A stretch of DNA of 64,000 nucleotides, taken from Chlorokybus atmophyticus (Eukaryota > Streptophyta > Chlorokybophyceae > Chlorokybales > Chlorokybaceae). Where the stretch lies: NCBI GenBank assembly GCA_009103225.1, contig RHPI01000385.1:56773-120772 (forward strand). The letters are read 5' to 3'. The notes below the pieces were generated by a model, which worked only from the letters and a program-made list of their open reading frames with translations, was not told where the DNA came from and searched no databases. The position numbers and the translations under genes are program-made. Shown here piece after piece: positions 46,261 through 57,000 of the stretch (its first letter is position 1; each line of letters begins with the position of its first letter).

Positions 46261-47677
46261 AAAAATACTGTTTGCTGCCTGATAAAATTAGGCAGTAGAC
46301 AGCAATCTCAGCCAAAAGCCGATTATGATCAGCACGTCATCATTTCCTTTCTCTTTGTCAGATATGCTAGCAAGGAACTATGCTCATTATGATGTATATC
46401 ACTCGTTATTGTATTATATGGTAGTCAATGAGATAAGGGGGCTTGTATGCCCCCCTCACTCCTCCCGCATAATTTAAATGCTTTCTCGTCATGATGGTAT
46501 ATATTCGAACGTAAGCACGTGTATGTTTGTCGAACATCGTGCAATATCAGCAGATATTTTACCTAACGACGGGAAAGTGAAATGCCGGAGTACAATGTTA
46601 ATAACATGCAATGTGTTGCAATAATGTATTATGTTATGGTTATACGACACTTAAGAGTTGAGATTGTGACCATTTTGCATGCATTGGCAAGCACACCGGC
46701 CCATAATGCAAGCAATAACGAATGCCGTGAATGTGTTCATGGCATGCATGCATGACTAACAGAGGAGCAGTATAACTAGCGGTATGGCAGGGTAGAGTTA
46801 GCCCGGTGGTAATGTATGCATCATGCATAAGGTAAGTCAATTTGCACAGCATGCGCACAAGTAGCAAACTGCAAGCAATAGTAGGCAGCAAGCAGCAAGT
46901 AACTAGAGAAGAGCCGACCAACCAAAATTATTACCAATCTTCAAAGCCCTATGCTACAATGAGTGCTCTATGTATGAGTGCTCTATGCATGTGCGTTATA
47001 TTACTTGCATGTAGTGACGCGCATACTTGCTGTTGCTATCAGTCCGTCGCATATGTTGTACACCCAAGAATCTCCACATAAGAAACCATTTCGCCACTTG
47101 TCCTCCTTGATCATCATTTACTGTCCTTTGGGCCCCCATTGGCTTAAGGGTGGAGTGACTGATTCACATAGAAGCGTCAGCACAAGTGTGGATGCATGAC
47201 AACCCATAATGCCACAATCAATAGAAGCGACGTAATAATCATAGAGAGCGAAGCTGACGCGGCGACTGGCCAAAAGCGCGCGATCCATTCATTGGGTGTT
47301 GCGAGCCACGAGTTCAGAAGCGGCGCGTCACGCTTCGTGCACATCCTAGGCGTGACGCCGTCCGCCGCAGCCACACACAGCGCCCAGATCAGAGGCGGCC
47401 TGCCCACCGTTGAAGACAGGCCCTGCCAGGCTGACAGATCAGTTACGCCAGGAGCGTCACTGGGACCCTCGTCCTGGCACCAGTACCGCAGATCAGCAGC
47501 GCGTTACGCTGTTGAGTAAAGTACAGCAGTCGTAACGCGAGTACGGCGGCAAAACTGGCAGCACCGTTTCTGGCGTCACGCAACTTGCGTGGCATAGTCC
47601 AACGTGGCAAGCTTATCGGTGCAAGGATAGGCAGAAAGCAGGCGGCGGCGTTTGTAGTGGCGGCAAAGGTGGTCGCC
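46261..47677. other. Spacer with a 107-codon hypothetical frame
   Basis: Contains a small hairpin CTGCCT..AGGCAG (46277-46297) and a two-copy tandem ATGAGTGCTCTATG (46958-46988). The frame 47196-47519 (+) starts with ATG and has coding-like composition but no family match. Confidence 0.35.
47196..47519 (+). CDS. Hypothetical ORF, 107 aa
   Basis: Uninterrupted from ATG 47196 to TAA. Contains RSDVIIIESEADAATGQKRA and a Ser/Ala-rich C-terminal half. No recognised domain, signal or splice partner. It sits 158 bp before the DUF1818 gene and could be a chance frame or a transposon remnant. Confidence 0.25.
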   Translation: MTTHNATINRSDVIIIESEADAATGQKRAIHSLGVASHEFRSGASRFVHILGVTPSAAATHSAQIRGGLPTVEDRPCQADRSVTPGASLGPSSWHQYRRSAARYAVE

Positions 47678-50127
47678 ATGGCAGCCGTTGCGCCATGCTC
47701 GTTGCAGTCGGCGATCAGGCCGGTGTCCTCCCCAGCTCTACCGCGACCAAGATTTCGGCAGCTTGGGGGAGGACCTCCGCCCCAACAGCAACAGCAGCAG
47801 GCTGGCCGGCGCGGCTGCAGATGGCGCCCCGTGCAGGCGGCAGAGGATGCCACTGCGGCAGCCATGGCTGCTGCTCTGAAGGCCATGGATCAGGTGCGTC
47901 TCTGTGCAGTTCCAATCACACCTGCGCTATTCCACATGCCTCTTGTCTTGGTGGCAATGCAAGTGGGAAGATCAGCAAGCAATTGTAGGCGTACGCGCTG
48001 TTTTTTGCACAGTGTGCTTGCCTTGCATGCAGGTCATCTGCTTGGCAAGTAGTTTTGTGCAAGAATGTCGGTTGTGTGTCGCAGTGCAGCTGGGACTTAT
48101 GCTTGGAGAGCTGTCAGGGTGGTAGCGTCTGTGCGAGTAGGTAGTCACAATCATAGTCACCGCAGCTTGCCCTCCTTTTCCTCTGTGCCCATATCCGGTG
48201 ACCCGCAGGCTGAGAAGGGCGCTTCCGGTGAGGGAAAAATAACCGTGGAGGAGCTGGCAGCAGCAGCAGACCAGCTCCTACTTGAAGTGGGTAACTTGGT
48301 CAGCACACAGGTCACCAGCAAGCATCAGGAAGACCCTGCTGCTACAATCGAGGCTGCTGCGCGTGCCATTGGCGATGACATTACCATTGAGGAGGTTAGC
48401 AAGAGGCACGTCGTGTTCACCGTTGGCCAGCAAACCTGCCGCGGATGTTGTGCATGCCCATGGTTGCTCAGTGTCAATTGAAGGATTGCAATTTGCTGCC
48501 ATTGTGTTGATTGTGCCCAGTTTGTTGCACAGGCCCGGGTTGTGTCTTCAAGGCCATCTGCGCGTGATGCTAGTGCGATACTGCACTGTGACGAGAGCGG
48601 TTGCACTGTTGTTGGGCGTGGTGGGGTTGCAGTCACCACTGCAGACGAGTTGAAGGAGACGACAGACGGTGTTTACCAATGTGACATTGTGCACGGTGCG
48701 CCATAAGTGAATAGTTTCCGTGTATCTCTGCCGCTTCAGGCACTCACTGGTGACTTATGTGTGTTGATCACACATGCACAGGTTGCCACCTGTCAACACA
48801 ACCACAGCCCGAGAACTCCTTTCAGATGCTTGAGGGATCGCACTGGAGGATCGGGTACGAGACAGGTGGGTGTCAATCGGTTAACCAGGTTGCAAGCGAT
48901 TCACATCTTACATAATGAACATCTGGCAATGCATGTGCTTCATTGGTGACGGCAGGAACAGCATGACATGTTCATGCATTGCAATAGACACAAATACAGT
49001 GGTTCTTTGCAAGGCTAACTTTTGCTGTGCCTGCAGCGCCTGCCAAGGAGAAAGCGTATGTTGCCATGGTTGGTGGTGCAAATTGGAACATCGCGCTGAG
49101 CCCACAGGAGTTCACGCAATTTGTTCAGCTCATGCAGGTAGGGTATACATATCTGCCAACCGCGACACACCGAGCATAGCGTGCTTGTCTGATTGCATGC
49201 CACTGCTGCGATTGAACTCTGCATTCACAGCAATTGAGGAAAAATATTAAGCAACTGGACGAGGGTGGTCTTGCAAGCCAGGAAGACATTGTGCTTGAGG
49301 TATGGTTGGAAGCCGCTGTACTTGGGTACTTTTGTGACTTGAACAAGAACATGTGTGGTTTGCAGGCTGCATCAAAGCAAGGGGATGTACGGATGAAGTG
49401 CAGTGTCCCAAGGGACCGACTCGCCGCTCTTCGCAAGCTTTGGAGCAAGGTATGCCAGTAAACAGCAACGTATACAATCAATTACGTTGATAATTACACT
49501 TTCACTTCTTCCTATTGATGGGAAGCAGTAGCCCGCTGTCTCGTCCATAGTTGTAGATGCACTGAGATAATCAGTAAATTAGCTCTCATTTGCATGGTTT
49601 GTGTATACACTCTGAGAGATAGTGTGGTCAGGGAAACTGTTCTGGCGTGTATGACCACTTGAGTCTGTGCGCATGTCAACACCATGCTGATAACTGTGGA
49701 TCCAGCATGCTACAAACTGTTGTTTGTTGGCAGGCACCGCTCCTTAGGGGGAAGCCCGATGTGCACGCCTTTGAGGTTCAGTTTGCGCTATTGACGCCAG
49801 GACAACGCCAGGTATGCAGTATGTGTGCGGCTTTTCACAAAGCAATTGTGCATAGCCGGAGCCAACTTTGCACGCCAGTAGACAGCAGCCTGTCCATTGA
49901 CTTGTGGATTGCAGCACCGTAATGCAACCAACCAGTGCCTCTAAGTGCAACACTATCATGAACAGGTGGAGGGATTCTGGCCTGCAGATGCAGTGATGGA
50001 GTTTCTGCAAAGGGTTGACAACTTTGATGTTGTCATGGAGGCTGAAGAGAAGGCCAAGGCAACAGCAGTGCCTTTCTCCCAGGCTAAAGAAAGCATTCAA
50101 GACGTCATTGCAAGTTCGGTGATTTGA
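47678..50127 (+). CDS. Chloroplast-directed protein with C-terminal DUF1818-like domain
   Basis: Nine exons: 47678-47893, 48209-48394, 48533-48695, 48782-48865, 49037-49137, 49231-49299, 49366-49449, 49734-49811, 49966-50127; 1,143 nt, 380 aa, all junctions in phase. The first exon is a Ser/Pro/Arg/Gln-rich leader, typical of plastid targeting. The C-terminal half has FQMLEGSHWRIGYET, YVAMVGGANWNIALSPQEFT, a helix, DVRMKCSVPRD, HAFEVQFALLTPGQRQVEGF and WPADAVMEFLQRVD. This follows the cyanobacterial DUF1818 proteins (GGxxWAIELT ... RRxEGxWP). Those are about 120 aa; here about 190 extra N-terminal residues include a helical segment (EELAAAADQLLLEVGNL) and a Cys-containing segment. Function unknown; a cyanobacterial gene retained through the plastid is inferred. 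Confidence 0.75.
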
Positions 50128-50652
50128 ATATCTGGTCGGCATAGTCGCCCACACTGTACAAATAGAGCACTTGCCTACAGTAGTTGTAGCGGTGATATAC
50201 ACACTTACACCCCACATCATTGTGTATACGGCAATAATGTGTCTAGTTGCACTCCTACGTGTGGCATTGCCTAGTGACATCAGCGTGCACTGCTTGCTGC
50301 TGACACTGCAATCTCTTGTCGACATGATGCTATCTGCGCAACAGCACAAGTCAGCTGAATGTGTTGCTAAGTTGGAAAGCTGCTTCACTCCTGATACCGG
50401 CGCAATTCAGGTAAGCGTCCCATAAAGGTGGACATGGCATAGGGATATGTTGTGCGGGCATGCATTGCGGGGAATGGCATGTGCACCATGAAGTATGCAA
50501 ACTTCAATTACCAGTGCGGCAAGTTGCAGCGCTTCAAGTCGAGGCTGGGGTGCAGATATCTGCAGAGCCCTGATCTTTGCATCTATCACCTGCAACACAT
50601 GACGCATTACTACATGAGGAAACAAACATGCACACTTGCGCAAGCATCCTTT
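50128..50652. other. Convergent spacer with one possible plus exon
   Basis: A frame at about 50296-50409 (containing LVDMMLSAQQHKSAECVAKL) ends at a GTAAGC donor, but no partner exons were found before the minus gene begins. Confidence 0.3.
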
Positions 50653-53055
50653 TCAACCAAGTCTATCTCCGTGTACCTCCTGTTGGCGCTCGGTTTCCCG
50701 CTCTTCACGCACACTCCTAAGATAATCCTGCGTTGGTGTGGTGTCTACTCCCTCTCCATTGCTCGCATCCACTTCAACTCCCTGCCCCTTTTCTCCCTCC
50801 ACAACCTCACCCGTCCCTGCCTCCGCCCCGCTCCCGAAGCCCAGCGACCCCAGCCGCGCGTGGATGTCTCGCAGGCGAGCCTCCTCCTCCGGCTGAAAGT
50901 GAAACCCCACCTGTCGTGCCAACAACAGCTGTCAGCAGGTGCACATGTTGTTGTTCTAAACTTGTGTATCTTCAGCCGTGCACAGGGGAAGAATGGAAGA
51001 CCCCACTTCCATACCTCCATAGCAGCGTCCTCACGCTTCAGCAGGTCCTCCACGAGCGTCTCCTCCTCGGGCGTGAGCGTGAAAAAGCGCGCCAGTGGGC
51101 CCGTGACATGCCTGTAGTGAGGCATCACACAGCAGGTGTGTTACTACACTGCACGTGGAACATACACCGCCTGCCTAGACTTGTCTGGCTAATTCTGCCC
51201 TCCTGCTTTGTTGGGGTGTCACCCGTGACACAGAATATCCAACAGTGCACTGAGCTAGTCTCGAGCCATTCACAGGTGTGAATGGCTCGAGACTAGCTCG
51301 AGACTCGAGAACCCGTGCCTGCTGAATTGACGCTTGTTGTCGCGTTGGTTGCATGTTGCGTCCATTTGCGCAAATGCAACAGGGTACTGAAAGCCAACAC
51401 AGTTCTCACAATGCGGTGGTGCCGGCGCCCTCTCCTGCAGCCATAGCGCGCGCGAGGGCCCTGCGACGCCGCAGCCGGCTGGCGCGCTGGTGTCGCTGCG
51501 TGTGCCTTCTCGTCTCGCGCACCCGTCGCAGCCGCGTCTGGCGCTCGGCGTGACGCTCAGGGAACACCTGCACGAGGATTGTGATATTGGTGTCGATTGT
51601 GGGTCGCTGTAATCCACAACCAACTGACTGACCTCGCGGGAGATGAGCTCTGCGCGCTTGGTTTTGCGCTTGAGCACCCGGTCCAGTCTCCTGACCGCTT
51701 TAAACCTATATAAAACATGCATGGTGTGTGCGCACGCGTGCATTCGTGCGTGTGTGCGTGTGAGCATGTGTACATATTTGGCTGAGTGGGCGTGTGCGCA
51801 TGTTTGTGTGTATTGAATGTGAGCGCATGCGCGTGAGCGAGTGTGCGCTCACATACAATACACGCGTACACACATGCGCGCGCGTGCGTGCGTGCAAGAA
51901 GTCTAAGGTTTGTTGCCTGCACATACGCTTCCTCAAGCTTGTAGTCGCGATTGCCGTCTTTGTCAAAGCACTCTTTCACCGGCTCGTCCTCACCGTCCTC
52001 TTCCTCATCAGCACCACCCTGCATAGAGCTTGGTATACACATACACACACGCGCACACACACATAAACATGCGCGCACACGCGCGACATGCATAGTCACG
52101 CACCTGCTTTGAAAGACTTTCTTGCGTCAAGTCCACGCTCTTGTTTTCCACCAGCTGGCGCACATAACCCTTCAACTCGTCTCTGCGTTGGCTTTGCGCG
52201 GACTCCACTCGCTTCATCTTCTGAAAAATTGTGCCTTCTCCTCCCTCAGCTAATGGCTTGTTATCTCTCGTTAGGCTTGATATCAACCCATCGAACGCGT
52301 CAAACGCCCAGTCCGGCCTGCGGACATCACCCTCACCCGCACGGATATCCTCCTCAGGCAGCTGCATGCTGCACGCAGCTGTGGCCGATATAACCGTATC
52401 CGGCCTGCTAATTAGAGTGATATTAGTGATATTGCTGTTGGTATCACTCTCCGAGCCCGAGATGCTGATGATATCTGATGCGTCGTCATTGCCATCGGAC
52501 TCGCTGTCGCTGCCCAGCAGGTGGATATCGCCCTTGCGCGTGCTGTCTGCGGGTGTGGTGCACACGCTAGAAGTAGCCGGCGTGGAGCATGTATCGAAGG
52601 CGAGTGTGCCGCAATCGGTCCCGCTCGTGGTGCTGGACTCTCTGCTTGGTGGTGTTGACTGCAAGCCAGTCAAAAAGCTGTTCTGCAGACTCTGTGCTGC
52701 AAAGTTAGAGATGAGTGTAAGACGTGTCACATTAAAACGTACACGTGTACAAACGCACACGTTTACTCATGTTTACATGTTTTCATGTGTGCATGTGCTT
52801 TCATCCGCACCACGGTTGCGCTTGGCGAGCTCCATGAGTGAGAGGCCTGCTTCGTCCCCGCCTGCACTCTTGGATGGCCTCAACGCGTTGCCCTGATAGG
52901 CAGGCAGCCACAGATATATAGCCATCAATGAGTCTCAAGTTTCACTTTTGCAGTTGAGAGGAGGTGTGTTGCGAACCCACCTTTGGTGTTGCATCCATTG
53001 GCTTCTGCTGCTTGCCGTTGTCCGCGGATACAGGGCGCAGCGCTGACATTGCCAT
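50653..53055 (-). CDS. Unknown nuclear-type protein with Ser/Asp-rich and Arg-rich regions
   Basis: Not recognised. Exons on the minus strand: 53055-52981 (MAMSALRPVSADNGKQQKPM), 52892-52811, about 52702-52108 (GSDSESDGNDDASD; then WAFDAFDGLISSLTRDNKPL and SQRRDELKGYVRQLVENKSV), about 52018-51930 (DEEEDGEDEPVKECFDKDGN), about 51708-51633 (VRRLDRVLKRKTKRAELISR), about 51570-51400 (VFPERHAERQTRLRRVRETR), about 51118-51029 (PLARFFTLTPEEETLVEDLL) and 50912-50653 (FHFQPEEEARLRDIHARLGS). Early junctions keep phase. Acidic and phospho-site-like N-terminal half, basic coiled-coil middle, helical C-terminus. A chromatin or RNA-processing role is possible but not supported by a domain. Introns hold CA/CG tracts and the 51252-51299 hairpin. 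Confidence 0.55.
51252..51299. repeat. Intronic hairpin, perfect 22-bp arms, AGGT loop
   Basis: Arms 51252-51273 and 51278-51299. Between the Arg-rich exon and the next exon of the unknown minus gene. Confidence 0.97.
51720..51895. repeat. Intronic TG/CG alternating tract with inverted copy
   Basis: GTGTGCGCACGCG-type repeats; 51806-51862 also forms an imperfect inverted repeat (GTGTATTGAATGTGAGCGC with its near-complement). Confidence 0.75.
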
Positions 53056-54001
53056 ACTGCAGAACGTGGAGTGACAGTTGTGTGTCTCTGTGCGTGCGTG
53101 AGTGCGTACGTGTGTGTGCGCGCGTGTGTGATTGGTGTCCAGTGCATCATAACCAACAATCAACACGAACTGTAGCTGCTCAAAAAGCAGTTTACCTTGG
53201 GTCTGGGGGCAGGAGTTCCATTGATGACACTAACTCGAGGGAGCTCTCATCGCCTGCAGTAAGTTGATCAACACCGCAGTATCAATAAGTCCTTCTCAAT
53301 GTGCCGCACCACACAACCCACTCTGGCTTGTCAACTGTGCTCATGCGCCAGTTAGCAGTTGACTATCACACGTATGGCCAACTGCACTGACGTGTAACAG
53401 GAATATGGGTGGTGTGTTGCATAATGATTTAACATTGCATGAAGTAATGTGACAGCAGCGGGGAGTGGGGTTGAGCGGGGTAAGTAGACAATTATGATTG
53501 ATGACAACCTCATTCTTTGCAAACACTCCTTGCATCCGCATTACGTGCTTGAGCAACCCTGTTATCTGTTGGGCAGGCGTGCCAAAGAAGGGTACTGCTA
53601 GTTATGCTCTCACCGCTTGACCGCCGCAACGACCGACGCACAGGCGGTTTGGGCCTCATGATGACGCTCATTCAACAAGCTCAGGAGCCTCTTCACGCCG
53701 CCACCGCTGCCGCCGCTGCGAAATTGTCCACGTGGCAGCACAGCACAGCTGCTAACGACTGTGTCACGTGACAAGCGGATCACTAAACCCGTAAGTTCGC
53801 TGAACGCAAAGACACATATGATCTGTTTCGATCACTACACTCCTTGATCCTCCTTTAGGTTCAGTGATATTAGGGTTAGATTTTCCGGGCGGCAGCGGCA
53901 GCGGTGGCGGCGAGGAGTATGGGACGTAGGTGGACGCCTAGGAGCCGGCGAAGGAGAATGCTTTGCTGTTGTTGAAGTAGATTAGCCTGCGTGCTATAAT
54001 A
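53056..54001. other. Divergent spacer before the RNA polymerase I gene
   Basis: Spacer between the unknown gene (-) and RPA1 (+). Contains TG/CG repeats (53075-53130) and one TTAGGG unit near 53871. No gene is supported. Confidence 0.4.
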
Positions 54002-57000
54002 ATGGCAATCCCTGCAAGCGCAGAGGTGACGTCTCCCGGATGGGTTCTGACCTACTGCATGCACGGTTGTGCTCCAAGTCAAACACAGCCGGCTGCTCAT
54101 GTTACATTTATGTTATTTGAATCTATTGTATTACTCCTGATCGTCATTTTTCCGCAAGCTGTGTTTGAGGTTTAGAAATTACCTCATGCACAGCCGGTGT
54201 CTATTCGTTCATCAGCTAACTGGTCTGCCAGTCACTCGGTGGAAGCTGCATGCAAAATGGCTTTCACACTCTACATGCTGACACTGGTTCATGCTCATTG
54301 CTTTACATCCTTATGCAGTCCGTAGTGGTACAAGTCCGCTAGTTGCATCCCGTCTTGCTGATGCCTGCGTTGATGCTGCTGCTTTGCTCAACTCCGTGTC
54401 ACTCCCTTTTTCAGGTGGTCAGTAGTAAGATCGTGCGCGTGTCGTTTGGCTTCTACGCGGACGAAGAGGCTCGGGCTATTTCCGTCAAGCGAATAACAAA
54501 CACAGCTCAGTTTGACTCACTGAAGAACCCTGCGCCGGACGGCGTTTATGACCCAGCGCTCGGACCTCTAGACCAGAACTCCAGGTTTGTGCTTATGCAT
54601 GCCAGCCATGCGGCATATTAGTCAGCATGCGTGTCTACGGTACTATGGTTGCATGTTGTGCCCGGTACAGCATGTTACTAGCATAGCTGCGGGTTGCAGC
54701 AAGGTTCAGTTGGGATGTGGTGAACTGTTGAGTGCCGCTGCAGCTTAGTTGACAACTGCCAGAGTGTTCGTCAGCGCTGCCGTTGTACATCATTGTCAGT
54801 TTGCAACTGGTTAAAAAGCGCATTGTCTGTTTGTCACACAATTCAATCGTATTATGAGTGCATAGTAGTGTCAATGAGCTAACCTGTGAGTATATATAAG
54901 TGTGCGTGTTTCACAGGTGTACAACATGTCGCCTGAGGTATGCGCACTGCCCTGGGCACTTCGGTCACATTGAGCTGGCTGCACCAGTGTACCATCCACT
55001 GGTATTCATGACCATGCTCAAGCTGCTGAGGTCAACTTGCCTGTACTGCCACCGCTTCAAGATGGCGACCAAGAAGGTGCAGCACCTGATGCGCTGTCCT
55101 TTGCTGTTGTTTGGTTTGTTCGGTACCTCTGTTGTCAAGCAACCTGACATGCTTGCAGGTTGCTTTGTATAGAAGGGCCATACAGCTGCTGGCCAATGGA
55201 AAGTTGATAGAGGCGTCTGCGGTGCACCTCTTCAATGAAAAACAGGACAAAGAGGCTGCCTTAGAAGCCGCCTTAGAAGGTGGTATCCCGATGGAAGATG
55301 AGACCTTTCAGGAGGTCATTACGCACGTCGACGTGGAGGAGCCTCCCTCGGGTGACGAGTACCAGCAATGGACGACGCACACCGTGGAAGCCGCCCGCAC
55401 CATTATTGGCAGCTTTTTGAGAAAGATGCCGTCTACCAAGTGCGAGAACTGCCAGGCCCATGTCCCATCCGTCAAGCGCGAAGACTTCAAACTGTTTCTG
55501 GCACCGCTGCCCGTCAAGAATGAGGCAGCAAACCTGATGAAGGGCTTGACTCTCGCAAGCGTCTTGCAGGTAGCGCGCACCCGACATGAGCATGTTGGTT
55601 TATTTGCTCGCTTCATAAAAAAGCTTGAGGCAAATGAAACATAGAAAACACAAGACATATGCTCAAAGCATTTCAGTGTGTACACAGGGTTCGCAGCTTC
55701 GTCATGCAGACTCACTTTTGTGTGCTGCAGGGCTCTGCGGGCCAAGATGCTGTGGAAGCGTTGGAAACTAAAATGGCGGAGCGGCTGGAGCAGCAGGGCA
55801 TCAGAGCTGTCAGTGTTGCGGTGCCTCCTGCAGAGGTTGAAGATGAGTATGCGAGCGAACTGGATGAGGAGGGACCTCCAACAGTGGCGGCACAGCCCGT
55901 GCAAAAGTTGCCGGACTTGAAGCCGGGCAGGAAGCCGCGCGCTAAGGGCAAGGGCGGCATTGACAGTGTTGAGCTCTCAGCAGCTCCTGAGAAAGCGGCA
56001 AGAAAACCTGTGTACTTGACGCCATTGGAGGTGAGATTAGCAACTTTGTCGCATAATGGCATGATCTGCCAAGGCTGGTGGTTGATTCGAGTGTATGATT
56101 GTGTTATGCACTGACAGGTTAGAGAGCATCTGCGGCTGTTGTGGAAGAGTGAGGCGGAGACCGTGTCGCTGATATGGGGCGCAGTGCAAGCGTCAACGTC
56201 GCCGCTGGGGACTGGCTCAGTGCGTCTGAAGCGGCAGAGCGACCCCTCTGTGTTTTTCCTGCAGACCGTTCTGGTGTCCCCTAACAAGTTTCGCCCTCCG
56301 TCCTATATGAACGACAGCATCTTTGAGCACCCGCAGAACACAAACCTGGCTAAGGTTCTCAACACCAACCTGCAGCTGTCCGAAGCATCGCGCAGCGGTG
56401 ATCTCGACCGTGCAACCCGCTCGTGGCTGCTGCTGCAGGTGCTGTCATGCAGCAGGCTGACCAATCTGAGTCACAACAAAACACTGTCGCAGTCGTAGGT
56501 GTTGTTGGTTCATGTTTTGTTGTGTTACAGGACGCAGTGCAGCTCCTGCTGTCCGGGCCTCGGGGGGCTGCGAGCACCCAGATGCCACCTGGCATCAAGC
56601 AGCAGCTGGAGAAAAAGGAAGGGTTGTTTCGCAAAAACATGATGGGAAAGCGTGTGAACTACGCCTGCCGTTCAGTCATCTCGCCTGACCCCTACATTGC
56701 AACAAACGAGATAGGCATCCCTCCTTATTTTGCTACCCGCTTGTCCTACAGGTTTGCTTCAACTTTCTTGGTGTGTCATGTCACGCTGCAAGTTGGGTCA
56801 CCTTGCATCATTGGAGCATTGCAATTCATTCATTTGTGTGCGTCTTTGCAGGGAGCTCGTCACTGCTTACAATGTGGAGGAGTTGCGCCAGGCCGTCGTT
56901 AATGGGCATGCGGTGCATCCGGGCGCCAATGCTGTGGAGGACAACCAAGGAAGGCTGATCACTTTGTCTCTGCTGAGCCCTCAGAAGCGCGAAGCCCTTG

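Noticed and set aside
47443-47886. Minus-strand 147-codon frame
   Set aside because: Shadow of the DUF1818 leader exon, which fits splice phase and a transit peptide on the plus strand.
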